46,252 bases of DNA, from contig JAJQAZ010000125.1 in NCBI GenBank assembly GCA_021203545.1, positions 1 through 46,252 on the forward strand, in the 5' to 3' direction. This DNA comes from Tannerellaceae bacterium. GTDB taxonomy: Bacteria > Bacteroidota > Bacteroidia > Bacteroidales > Tannerellaceae. The notes beneath the pieces are model-generated. The model had not been told where the DNA came from. It was given only the letters and a program-made list of their open reading frames with translations, and ran no database searches. Position numbers and translations under genes: made by a program. Below are positions 9,255-16,261 of the stretch, one piece after another (position 1 is the first letter of the stretch; each line of letters opens with the position of its first letter).

Positions 9255-9318
9255 AGTAGTCAGGGAGGTAAGAGTTCTACTTAACTACTAACGAACGAAG
9301 TGAGTGATAACTACTTTA
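9254..9318. repeat. Family D repeat between bamD and rpoZ
   Basis: AAAGTAGTCAGGGAGG...CTAACGAACGAAGTGAGTGATAACTACTTT: outer AAAGTAGT/ACTACTTT arms with the CGAACGAAGTGAGTG word. Confidence 0.6.
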
Positions 9319-9347
9319 AAAATAAAGATTTATTAATTAAACGAAAT

Positions 9348-9680
9348 ATGGATTACAGAAAATCAAATGCACCTACCAACACGGTAACCCGTGATATGAT
9401 GAAACTTTCGTCAGACACAGGAAATATATATGAAACTACAATGATCATTGCCAAACGCGCAAACCAGATCGGTGTAGAAATGAAACATGACCTGGAAAAG
9501 AAACTGCAGGAGTTTGCGTCATATAACGATAATCTGGAAGAAGTTTTTGAAAACCGGGAACAAATCGAAATCTCCCGTTATTACGAAAAACTTCCGAAAT
9601 CGACTTTGATCGCTGCACAGGAATACGAAGAAGGAAAAGTATATTTCAAAAATCCTGCAAAAGATAAAAATGCATTTTAA
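9348..9680 (+). CDS. rpoZ: DNA-directed RNA polymerase omega subunit
   Basis: 110 aa from ATG 9348. The Rpb6/omega core is visible as TVTRDMMKLSSDTGNIYETTMIIAKRANQI, where the helix with the conserved K-RA-QI docks on beta-prime. The remainder (ISRYYEKLPKSTLIAAQEYEEGKVYF) is the Bacteroidota-specific tail. An in-frame GTG at 9300 would add 16 residues, but it lies inside a repeat copy and the added residues are not typical, so ATG 9348 is chosen. Omega assists assembly of the beta-prime subunit. Located 93 nt after bamD. Confidence 0.9.
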   Translation: MDYRKSNAPTNTVTRDMMKLSSDTGNIYETTMIIAKRANQIGVEMKHDLEKKLQEFASYNDNLEEVFENREQIEISRYYEKLPKSTLIAAQEYEEGKVYFKNPAKDKNAF

Positions 9681-9835
9681 TAATTAATTGACAATTGATA
9701 GTTGACAATTGACAATTAAAGAGATAAATACAGACGGAGGCTTATATGTTATAATACAATGAGGCTCCGTTTTTATTTGTTTTTAGTGTCCCGGAATTGT
9801 CAACAGTCTATTGTCGACTGACAATTTAAAAAACT
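9681..9835. repeat. TTGACAATTG repeats and terminator behind rpoZ
   Basis: Several TTGACAATTGA-like words (9687-9718, then ATTGTCAACAG/GACTGACAATTT near 9797-9826) form opposed copies. Between them ACGGAGGC...GGCTCCGTTTTTATTTG (9733-9774) looks like a Rho-independent terminator for rpoZ. Confidence 0.5.
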
Positions 9836-10309
9836 ATGTTACAAAGAATCCAAACTGTTTATCTGCTACTGATTGTGGCTCTTACGACGGCCATGATGTT
9901 TATGTCGTTAGCTTCCATTCAATTGAATAATGAGTTTTATAATTTTGATGTATCAGGTATTATTGAAGCCGGTTCAGGCCAGATGGTTTATTCCACATGG
10001 GCTTTATTTGCATTAACGGCAGTCATTACTTTAGTAGCAATGATCACCATCTTTCTTTATAAAAAACGAATCCTGCAGATACGTCTCTGCATTTTTAATG
10101 GCCTGTTGATGCTTTTCTTTTATGGGTTATTCGTTTTCTATTATATGCAATATGGTAAAGTTGTAGAAGGGATGGGTGGTACAGAGATGAGTATGAGCCT
10201 GAAAATAGCGTTGGTTTTCCCTCTGATAAGTGTAATTCTGGATTATCTGGCTATTCGCAATATCGGAGCAGACGAAGCCCTTGTTCGCTCTCTGGAACGG
10301 CTGCGGTAA
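9836..10309 (+). CDS. DUF4293 family membrane protein
   Basis: 157 aa with four predicted transmembrane helices: about 5-27 (TVYLLLIVALTTAMMFMSLA), 58-80, 86-108 and 125-147. The opening MLQRIQTVYLLL and the overall pattern match the DUF4293 family, which is restricted to Bacteroidota and has no assigned function. It usually lies close to rpoZ. It is expected in the inner membrane. Begins 155 nt after rpoZ with a terminator in between, so it probably has its own promoter. Confidence 0.82.
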   Translation: MLQRIQTVYLLLIVALTTAMMFMSLASIQLNNEFYNFDVSGIIEAGSGQMVYSTWALFALTAVITLVAMITIFLYKKRILQIRLCIFNGLLMLFFYGLFVFYYMQYGKVVEGMGGTEMSMSLKIALVFPLISVILDYLAIRNIGADEALVRSLERLR

Positions 10310-10340
10310 GTCCCTCCCGTCTGTGTTCGGCGTAGCGTTC

Positions 10341-10600
10341 CTTTGTTCGGCGTAGTGTCCTCGCCAATGCCGCGGGCTTAAGGATTTTTCTTGTTGGTCG
10401 AAGGGGATTTGCAATCCCCGCCTGTGGAGTATAAGGATTTGTAATCCGCTTAAAGATTCCTAACTCTCTATTTAATGGGTATTCATTTGTTTGTCGGATC
10501 ACAGATCCTAATACTCGTTAGTCGGGGATTACAAATCCCCTCCGACCAAAAACTCTTAAGTTGATGGCATTGGCGTCCTCGCTACGTCGCTAAGGATAAC
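10341..10600. repeat. Family A arm interrupted by a family B element
   Basis: The A arm GTTCGGCGTAGTGTCCTCGC (10345-10364) stops, a B element follows (10365-10572), and the A arm resumes as GCGTCCTCGCTACGTCGC (10573-10590). The rest of A, including its second arm, is absent. The duplicated target reads GTGTCCTCGC on the left and GCGTCCTCGC on the right (9 of 10 equal). A solitary 3' B fragment (ACAAATCCCCTCCGACC, 10599-10615) comes next. Confidence 0.8.
10365..10572 (-). mobile_element. Family B element, copy 1 (MITE-like, 208 bp)
   Basis: Ends CAATGCC...GGCATTG are inverted. Inside, in minus-strand order relative to the copy at 26248, come the hairpins GGGGATTTGCAATCCCC, GGATTTGTAATCC, GGATCACAGATCC and GGGGATTACAAATCCCC. 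It is almost identical to the reverse complement of 26248-26456. No coding capacity, so any movement must rely on an enzyme encoded elsewhere. Confidence 0.75.
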
Positions 10601-10617
10601 AAATCCCCTCCGACCAT

Positions 10618-10806
10618 AAGTTACCCCCTATGGGGTAAAATGTGACTAACCGCGGGTGCAACCCGTGGCTAATAAATGCACGCAATAAACAACCCGGAAA
10701 GGGTTGAACCCCTGACCGGGGTTCAGCAGAGAGAGACTGCATCGCTCACCACGCCCCCGGGTTTCACCCGGGGTTATTCACATTGAAGCCCTTCGGGCTT
10801 ACAAAA
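10618..10806 (-). repeat. Family C multi-hairpin repeat, copy 1
   Basis: Same ordered hairpins as the three later copies, but reversed: TTACCCCCTATGGGGTAA, CCGCGGGT..ACCCGTGG, GAACCCCTGACCGGGGTTC, CCCCGGGTTTCACCCGGGG, AAGCCCTTCGGGCTT. Together with the A/B nest it fills the gap between the DUF4293 gene and the SRAP gene. Confidence 0.8.
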
Positions 10807-10851
10807 GTACGAAATCAGTATTACACATACATTTCTATCTAAACATTCTTT

Positions 10852-11589
10852 TCAGAACAAACCCTTCGTCTCTTCTGGACCTTTGGAATGATCAACTTTT
10901 TCTATAATGCGTTTTTCTTTGGGGTTCATTTTTAGGAAATTGCGGTCTATGGGGTAGGCTGCCATCCGGCTTTCGTCGTATGGTTGAAGCAATGACTCGA
11001 TATCTTTCCGGGTGAGGGTAGGGTCTAACCATGTCTCTTCATCTTTGCGGGATAATAATGCCGGCATTCTCTCTTTTGAATTGTGTACCCATTCCATTAA
11101 TGGGTTGGCATCTGTAGTAACCTGTGTAAAGGTAAAAATTGTACTATTGGTTTCGGGATCGTGCCAACGGTCATATAGTCCGGCCATAGAAAAGACCGGT
11201 TCATCCGTTAAATGAATGTAGTAGGGAAGTTTTTGTTTTCCCTCGTGCCGCCATTCGAAAAATCCTGTGGCGGGGATCAGGCAACGGCTTCTTTTAACCG
11301 GTTCCCGGTAGGATGGTCTGTCAAAAAGATTTTCGCTTCGTGCATTTAAGGTTCTTGAACGTATTTCTTTGGCATCTTTTTCTGTTTTTACCCAGAAAGG
11401 AATTAATCCCCAGTTGAATGCCTGTATCTCTTCATCGGCAGTAATAATTGGATATGTCGGATAATTAAAAGCATTCACATGGTAACTTTCAGAAATGATA
11501 TCTTCTACAATTTCTATCAGGTCGATTTTCCGGTTATACCGTTTGCCCAACATTTGTATACTTATACTTAAAGAATTATGGTAACACAT
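10852..11589 (-). CDS. SOS response-associated peptidase (SRAP/HMCES/YedK family)
   Basis: 245 aa. Begins MCYHNS, so removal of Met exposes the catalytic Cys2 that in this family forms a thiazolidine crosslink with abasic sites in single-stranded DNA. Other hallmarks: NARSENLFDRPSYREPVKRSRCLIPATGFFEW (with the active-site Asn and Glu) and HNSKERMPALL (the His near residue 170). The family shields abasic sites at replication forks and can reverse the link by self-proteolysis. Length is as expected for Bacteroidales members, which carry MCYH instead of the MCGR common in proteobacteria. It is isolated between repeats on one side and a candidate RNA gene on the other, with no LexA-like box recognised. 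Confidence 0.88.
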   Translation of the reverse strand: MCYHNSLSISIQMLGKRYNRKIDLIEIVEDIISESYHVNAFNYPTYPIITADEEIQAFNWGLIPFWVKTEKDAKEIRSRTLNARSENLFDRPSYREPVKRSRCLIPATGFFEWRHEGKQKLPYYIHLTDEPVFSMAGLYDRWHDPETNSTIFTFTQVTTDANPLMEWVHNSKERMPALLSRKDEETWLDPTLTRKDIESLLQPYDESRMAAYPIDRNFLKMNPKEKRIIEKVDHSKGPEETKGLF

Positions 11590-11714
11590 ATGATTCTCCT
11601 GTTTTTATAATTGCCTTCTTTCATTTTCAAACAAAAAGTAGGAAAAGTTGTTTTTGTTCTGCATAAACAAATTGTTAAAACATCTATAGAAACAGCTGTT
11701 TATTAAAAAAGTAC

Positions 11715-11722
11715 TATCTTTG
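11715..11722 (+). promoter_or_regulatory. -7 box of the candidate RNA gene
   Basis: TATCTTTG, a perfect TAnnTTTG match in an AT-rich region; transcription would start near 11729. Confidence 0.55.
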
Positions 11723-11728
11723 CATACA

Positions 11729-11944
11729 ATGGGGAGATATCCCTGAAGAGCAAAGAACCGGACTTTTGTTTTGTTAAATTCTGATAAAGGCTTTCCGGAA
11801 CTAAGCTGTTTTTACGTAGAATATTTTTTTTATATAATAAAAATTGCTTGTGAAAGCCGTTTTTATTGACTATATATAAATGTATCAAAATAGTTATTAG
11901 ATGATTAAGAAAGGCCGTCCGCGAGGACCGCCTTTCTCTTTTTA
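11729..11944 (+). ncRNA. Candidate structured small RNA, about 215 nt
   Basis: Defined by the promoter at 11715 and a strong terminator at 11908-11942, with no plausible protein in between on this strand. Possible internal structure: GGGGAGATATCCC near the 5' end, CCGG pairs (11759 and 11803), and a hairpin AATAAAAA..GCTT-GTGA-AAGC..TTTTTATT (11837-11868). Size and isolation would fit a 6S-like RNA or another housekeeping RNA of Bacteroidales, but I cannot match it to a known family. It could instead be a leader of dihydroorotase, although that gene has its own -7 box downstream of the terminator. Confidence 0.45.
11908..11944 (+). terminator. Rho-independent terminator
   Basis: Stem AGAAAGGCCGTCC / GGACCGCCTTTCT (one mismatch) with a GCGA loop, followed by CTTTTTAT. 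Confidence 0.8.
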
Positions 11945-11978
11945 TGGAAGTTTATAAGTATACTTCCTCAGAAAGAGT

Positions 11979-11986
11979 TAATTTTG
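11979..11986 (+). promoter_or_regulatory. Probable -7 box of pyrC
   Basis: TAATTTTG, 26 nt upstream of the pyrC ATG and downstream of the terminator at 11908. Confidence 0.5.
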
Positions 11987-12012
11987 TATGAACAGTAAAA
12001 TTCAAATCGTAT

Positions 12013-13353
12013 ATGGCCGGAATCATTATCAAAAACGCGACAATTATTAATGAAGGAGAGATGTTTACAGGCTCTGTCAGAATAGAGAACTCTCTGATTA
12101 AGGAAATATACCGGGATGCCTTACCGCCGGATGCAGACAATTGCGAAATAATTGATGTAACCGGAAAGTGGTTGTTGCCTGGAGTGATTGACGACCAGGT
12201 GCATTTCCGTGATCCCGGTTTAACACATAAAGGGGATATTTATACGGAGAGCCGTGCGGCTGTTGCCGGTGGGGTAACTTCGTTTATGGATATGCCGAAT
12301 ACAATCCCCCAGACCACTACAATCCCTGATCTGGAAGCTAAATTGCAACGTGCTTCGGAAGTTTCTTTTGCCAATTATTCATTTTTCTTTGGGGGTACCA
12401 ATGATAATATGGAGGCTATCCGGCAGTTAGACCGTTCCCGTGTGCCGGGTTTAAAGCTGTTTCTGGGAAGTTCTACCGGTAATATGCTGGTAGACCGCAA
12501 AGAGGCTTTGGAAAAGATTTTTGGGGAATCCGGGATGCTGATTGCTATCCATGCGGAGAAGGAGGAGATTATTAAACGGAATATCGCTTATTATACGGAA
12601 AAGTACGGGCCGGATTTGGATATAACTTTCCACAGTAAAATACGAAGTGAAGAGGCCTGTTATGCATCTTCGGCCGAAGCTGTGGAACTGGCTCATCAGT
12701 TAAATACCCGTTTGCATATTCTTCACCTCTCTACGGCACGTGAATTATCATTGCTTGATAACAAACTTCCTGTAGCAGATAAACAGATAACAGGCGAGGT
12801 CTGTGTGCATCATTTATGGTTTACGGACGAGGATTATCCTTTGTATGGAAACCGCATTAAATGGAATCCGGCAATCAAGGCATTGTCTGACCGTGAAGCT
12901 TTGCGCCGGGCGGTACGGGATAATACGATTGATATTGTGGCTACCGACCATGCGCCCCATTTACTTTCCGAGAAGGAAGGGAGTTGCCTGAAAGCAACTT
13001 CAGGCGGGCCATTGATACAACATTCGTTGCAGGCGATGCTGGATATGGCTTCGCAGGGTATATTTACGTATGAAAAGGTAGTAGAAAAGATGTGCCATTT
13101 ACCGGCAGACCTTTTCCGGATAGACCGGCGGGGATATATACGTCCCGGCTATTATGCGGATCTTGTATTGGTAGATCCAACTGCTCCGCTGACTGTTCAG
13201 CAGGATAACATTTTGTATAAATGTGGCTGGTCGCCTTTCGAAAACTACACCTTCCCTCATTCCATATGGAAAACCTTTGTAAACGGCCAGGAAGTTTACA
13301 GCGAAGGCCGGATCACGGAAGATGTGAGAGGTATGGAAGTACGGTATTTATGA
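12013..13353 (+). CDS. pyrC: Dihydroorotase (PyrC/amidohydrolase family)
   Basis: 446 aa amidohydrolase predicted to interconvert carbamoyl-aspartate and dihydroorotate in pyrimidine synthesis. Seen: [20 protein letters not shown] (residues 54-73), [13 protein letters not shown] (the conserved Lys region), [19 protein letters not shown] and [16 protein letters not shown] (metal ligands His and Asp). In the first metal motif the usual HxH is QxH (Gln62-Val63-His64), a change I recall as common in Bacteroidales dihydroorotases; activity is therefore likely but not proved by the motif. Start ATG 12013 is 26 nt behind a -7 box. It is followed by 600 bp of repeats, so it is a single-gene unit. Confidence 0.9.
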   Translation: MAGIIIKNATIINEGEMFTGSVRIENSLIKEIYRDALPPDADNCEIIDVTGKWLLPGVIDDQVHFRDPGLTHKGDIYTESRAAVAGGVTSFMDMPNTIPQTTTIPDLEAKLQRASEVSFANYSFFFGGTNDNMEAIRQLDRSRVPGLKLFLGSSTGNMLVDRKEALEKIFGESGMLIAIHAEKEEIIKRNIAYYTEKYGPDLDITFHSKIRSEEACYASSAEAVELAHQLNTRLHILHLSTARELSLLDNKLPVADKQITGEVCVHHLWFTDEDYPLYGNRIKWNPAIKALSDREALRRAVRDNTIDIVATDHAPHLLSEKEGSCLKATSGGPLIQHSLQAMLDMASQGIFTYEKVVEKMCHLPADLFRIDRRGYIRPGYYADLVLVDPTAPLTVQQDNILYKCGWSPFENYTFPHSIWKTFVNGQEVYSEGRITEDVRGMEVRYL

Positions 13354-13448
13354 GAAGGAGTTAAGTAGTCAGGTAGAAAAAATTACCGGATACTTTGTTC
13401 AGTGTAGTGAGGCACCAATATCGTAGGCTTAAGAATAGTCAGTTAATA

Positions 13449-13555
13449 GTTCGGCGTAGCGTCTCGCTACGTCGTTTTAAAAAGTGAGGCTCCAGCCTCA
13501 TGTGAAGCAGGAGCTTCACTAATTTTAGCGACATAGCGAGGACGCTATGCCGAAC
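13449..13555. repeat. Family A palindromic repeat, copy 2
   Basis: Arms GTTCGGCGTAGCGTCTCGC... (13449-13474) and ...GAGGACGCTATGCCGAAC (to 13555), slightly diverged. Inner hairpins are GTGAGGCTCCAGCCTCAT and GTGAAGCAGGAGCTTCAC. Confidence 0.8.
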
Positions 13556-13576
13556 GAAGGAAGTAAGGTTCTTTTT

Positions 13577-13729
13577 GGACGGAGGGGATTTGTAATCCCC
13601 GACAAACGAGTATTAGGATCTGTGATCCGATAAACAAATAAATACAGATTAAACCGGAACTTACGTATTATTAAACCGGATTACAAATCCTTATACTCTA
13701 AAGGCGGGGATTACAAATCCCCTCCGTCC
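13577..13729 (+). repeat. Family B element, copy 2
   Basis: GGACGGAGGGGATTTGTAAT... to ...AAATCCCCTCCGTCC: the outer pair is GGACGG/CCGTCC where other copies have GGTCGG/CCGACC, so both arms changed together. The central part is a variant (CATTAAATAGAGAG replaced by a CCGGAACT segment). Confidence 0.8.
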
Positions 13730-13795
13730 AGGATTGCAAATGGAGCATCCCGGTTCATCGGGGTCCTCTTCATCCTGTATTCGTACTTCTTTACC

Positions 13796-13865
13796 GCCAG
13801 TTAATTCGGGCACAGATTTAAATCTGCGCCAGCAAAAAGCCAGCAAAAAGCCAGCAAAAAGCCGG
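13796..13865 (+). repeat. Family F palindrome plus 11-bp tandem repeat
   Basis: GGCACAGATTTAAATCTGCGCC is followed by three AGCAAAAAGCC units (13832-13864). The same palindrome and the same AGCAAAAGG-type repeat occur inverted at 31378-31472. Confidence 0.7.
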
Positions 13866-13910
13866 TATTGGTTTCCTCGTTACACCGAACCTGTGAATCT
13901 GTTAAAAAAC

Positions 13911-13977
13911 TTGCACGAAAAATGGGAAAAATGTGCACGAAAATTTTGAAAAATGTGCACGAAAAATAGAAAAAGGC
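13911..13977 (+). repeat. Three TGCAC units, 22-bp spacing
   Basis: TGCACGAAAA begins at 13912, 13934 and 13956, exactly 22 bp apart, with A-rich spacers between. A comparable array is found beside the other F copy at 31497-31558. Confidence 0.75.
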
Positions 13978-13981
13978 GGTA

Positions 13982-16063
13982 TTAAACCGGGTTATTTAAA
14001 CTTCTCTTTTTTATCGAATTTGCCTTCTTCAGTGTAATATTCCAGGTGCCTACTTTTTTATCGCGGGAATATTTACCTCTTAATTTTAGTTTACCGTTTT
14101 CGTAATATTCGCGGTGCCGTCCGTGACGTTGCCCGTCTCTAACTTCGGATTCACTTTTTATGGCTCCTTCCGGATAGAAATCCCTTAATACGTTTCCTTC
14201 AAACTTCTCGACGTGGAACCGTTTTAGTTCGCTCATCAGTTGCTTTTCGGTTGTGGCATCTTCTTTCAGGGCTTTGTCGGCTTTGTCGAAATCTTCCTCT
14301 TCTTCGTCTGGTACCTCAACAACCGCTTTGAAAGGTTTATAATCCATGACATAATGGAGGGAGGCCGATTCGTTATCGCCAACAACCTGCATAGACCAGT
14401 ATGGGAACGAAAATAGAACATCGTCGTTATTACCCAGGTCAGCACGGGTTGAACTGTTTACCATAGAAAGCATCATGGGATAGAACTTCCGGATGTCACT
14501 ATACAGGAACAGGGTGGATTGGGAAGGGTAATGGCTATAGGTTTTCTTAAAACCAGGCTCATTCTTTAACGTGTATTTCTGGTCGTAATCTTCTATTAAC
14601 GATAGGATTGAAGAAGATTTATTACTGAATACCACATAGTCGTCGATATAGGTATAATAGGGTTTTTCAAACTTATCGAACAGCCCGCCAAAGAAAAGAC
14701 GGAAGAATCCTTTCATTTCTACGTACTTTACATCGTGCTCTTTGTAGGTAACACTTTTAACGCTAACAGGGGTGCGGCCTTTTATTTTCTTTTCAATGAA
14801 GTCCATTTGTTTGCGTGCTTCCCTGATGTTTTTTGCTTTTATGGCCAGAATCAGGTCTGGCTCCCGGCCTAACAACGGCTCGGATTGCGAAATGGCGATT
14901 TCGCCCGACATCCAACTCAGGAAATTCTCTTCGAGCGAAATACCAAAAAAACTTTCCAGCTTCTTGCGCGAAGAGGCGTAACTGTTGTATGTTTTTTCGT
15001 CCTGTGCCTGTAATATCTCTTCGAGTTCTTTTATAAACCGGGCCGGGTTCTCAAAACCGATATGGGTATAAAAGGCTGTACGTGCCGAAAGTATTTCGTG
15101 CGCTTTCATTTTATGTTTACCGGAGTTCAATAGAGCGGCAATATAAGGATCGGCTGACTCTTTTTTATAGGTATGGCCTTTTACCTCCATTTTTTCTTTG
15201 TCCGTATTGAAATAAAGGCCGGCGAAATCCATGGAATTACAGAACATATCCATGTATTCGTTTTTCTCCTGCAGGTAGATCGCCATAAAAGGAGAAACCT
15301 GTTCGTAATTGATATAGAGGCGGCACAATCCTTTTCCGTCTACCTGGTTCTCGGCTTCCATAAAAGCCGGGTGCATACCGATATGCGGGGATTCCCGTTC
15401 GTTAATAGCGGCTTCTACCAGTTGCGAGGTGTACGATGCAACCACATGATTATCTACAAAAGCAGTATATAGTGTTTCGCTGGCATCGGCATCATACATT
15501 TCGAGGATCATAAAGTCTTTGTATTTCCGGTTTGTTACCTTATTTCCGGAAAGCTTTAATATGTTTTCGACCTGATCCTTTAAAAGATCCATTTTAGATG
15601 CTTTTTGCAGGTCGATTATCATTAACGCATCCCAGTCGCGCGGACGGGTACGGTGTAGGGAGATTAGCATATCCCGCTTGCCAACCAGGGATAACAAGGT
15701 TTTATTATTATGCAGGATAGAATCCATTTGTTCTACCTGTTGGGCTACTTCGTTGAAAGTCTCTGCCTGTTTCAGGGTTTTCCAGGTGTCGCTGTTACTA
15801 AACCTTTTCCAGTCTTTTACCGGCTCGGATGTCTGGATAATAAACGCGGCGTCTTTGGGTACCAGGTAAATCTGTTTAATGTTGTTGTCCGGCGAAAGAT
15901 ATACTTTGCCGGTAGAATAACCAATAAAAACAAGGAGAAGTATTCCGGTGGCCCAACCTGCTTTTTTGATGATAGAAGAGGTGGGTTTAGAAGGCTGTTT
16001 TTCTCCGGGCAATGAAGATATAGGCTCCTGTACGTTGTTTTCGTTGTTCTCGGGTTCGTTCAT
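13982..16063 (-). CDS. Large membrane-anchored protein with C-terminal MORN-like repeats; late frameshift
   Basis: 693 aa as read. An acidic, Asn/Glu/Pro-rich N-terminus is followed by one transmembrane helix (about 36-54, WATGILLLVFIGYSTG) and a large extracytoplasmic part resembling DUF3352-type proteins of unknown function. The C-terminus has two MORN/YwqK-like repeats (FYPEGAIKSESEVRDGQRHG, YYENGKLKLRGKYSRDKKVGTW). After GTW the frame is lost: one more A near 14040 (T2 on the plus strand, T3 expected) would give KYYTEEGKFDKKEKFK and stop at 13992, the canonical continuation of the repeat. Transcribed alone. Function is unknown; a cell-envelope role is inferred from topology only. Confidence 0.75.
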   Translation of the reverse strand: MNEPENNENNVQEPISSLPGEKQPSKPTSSIIKKAGWATGILLLVFIGYSTGKVYLSPDNNIKQIYLVPKDAAFIIQTSEPVKDWKRFSNSDTWKTLKQAETFNEVAQQVEQMDSILHNNKTLLSLVGKRDMLISLHRTRPRDWDALMIIDLQKASKMDLLKDQVENILKLSGNKVTNRKYKDFMILEMYDADASETLYTAFVDNHVVASYTSQLVEAAINERESPHIGMHPAFMEAENQVDGKGLCRLYINYEQVSPFMAIYLQEKNEYMDMFCNSMDFAGLYFNTDKEKMEVKGHTYKKESADPYIAALLNSGKHKMKAHEILSARTAFYTHIGFENPARFIKELEEILQAQDEKTYNSYASSRKKLESFFGISLEENFLSWMSGEIAISQSEPLLGREPDLILAIKAKNIREARKQMDFIEKKIKGRTPVSVKSVTYKEHDVKYVEMKGFFRLFFGGLFDKFEKPYYTYIDDYVVFSNKSSSILSLIEDYDQKYTLKNEPGFKKTYSHYPSQSTLFLYSDIRKFYPMMLSMVNSSTRADLGNNDDVLFSFPYWSMQVVGDNESASLHYVMDYKPFKAVVEVPDEEEEDFDKADKALKEDATTEKQLMSELKRFHVEKFEGNVLRDFYPEGAIKSESEVRDGQRHGRHREYYENGKLKLRGKYSRDKKVGTWNITLKKANSIKKRSLNNPV

Positions 16064-16261
16064 TCTTTTTAAAGCTAAAAATCAGGTAGGCAAAATTACT
16101 CAAAAAAGAGTATACCTATACGCATTTATACTAATACTTTATAAATAAACACACGCTTGTAAAAAACAGAAAGATGCAATCGGAGGCATCAATAGTTCGT
16201 TTTGAACCATTGATACCATGTTTTTTTTTGTTATTTTGCAGGTAAATTCCATAAAACGGAC

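Noticed and set aside
9300-9347. Upstream GTG start for rpoZ adding 16 residues
   Set aside because: The extension lies in a family D repeat and does not resemble the conserved N-terminus; ATG 9348 begins with the expected MDYRKSNAP.
10127-10502. Two overlapping minus-strand frames behind the DUF4293 gene
   Set aside because: They are antisense to a well-supported gene and to the A/B repeats.
11703-11888. 61-codon frame on the minus strand
   Set aside because: Antisense to the candidate RNA gene in AT-rich DNA, no promoter in that direction and no protein-like pattern.
13734-13949. 71-codon open frame on the plus strand
   Set aside because: It spans the end of a B repeat, an F palindrome and the TGCA array; its composition follows the repeats and there is no promoter.
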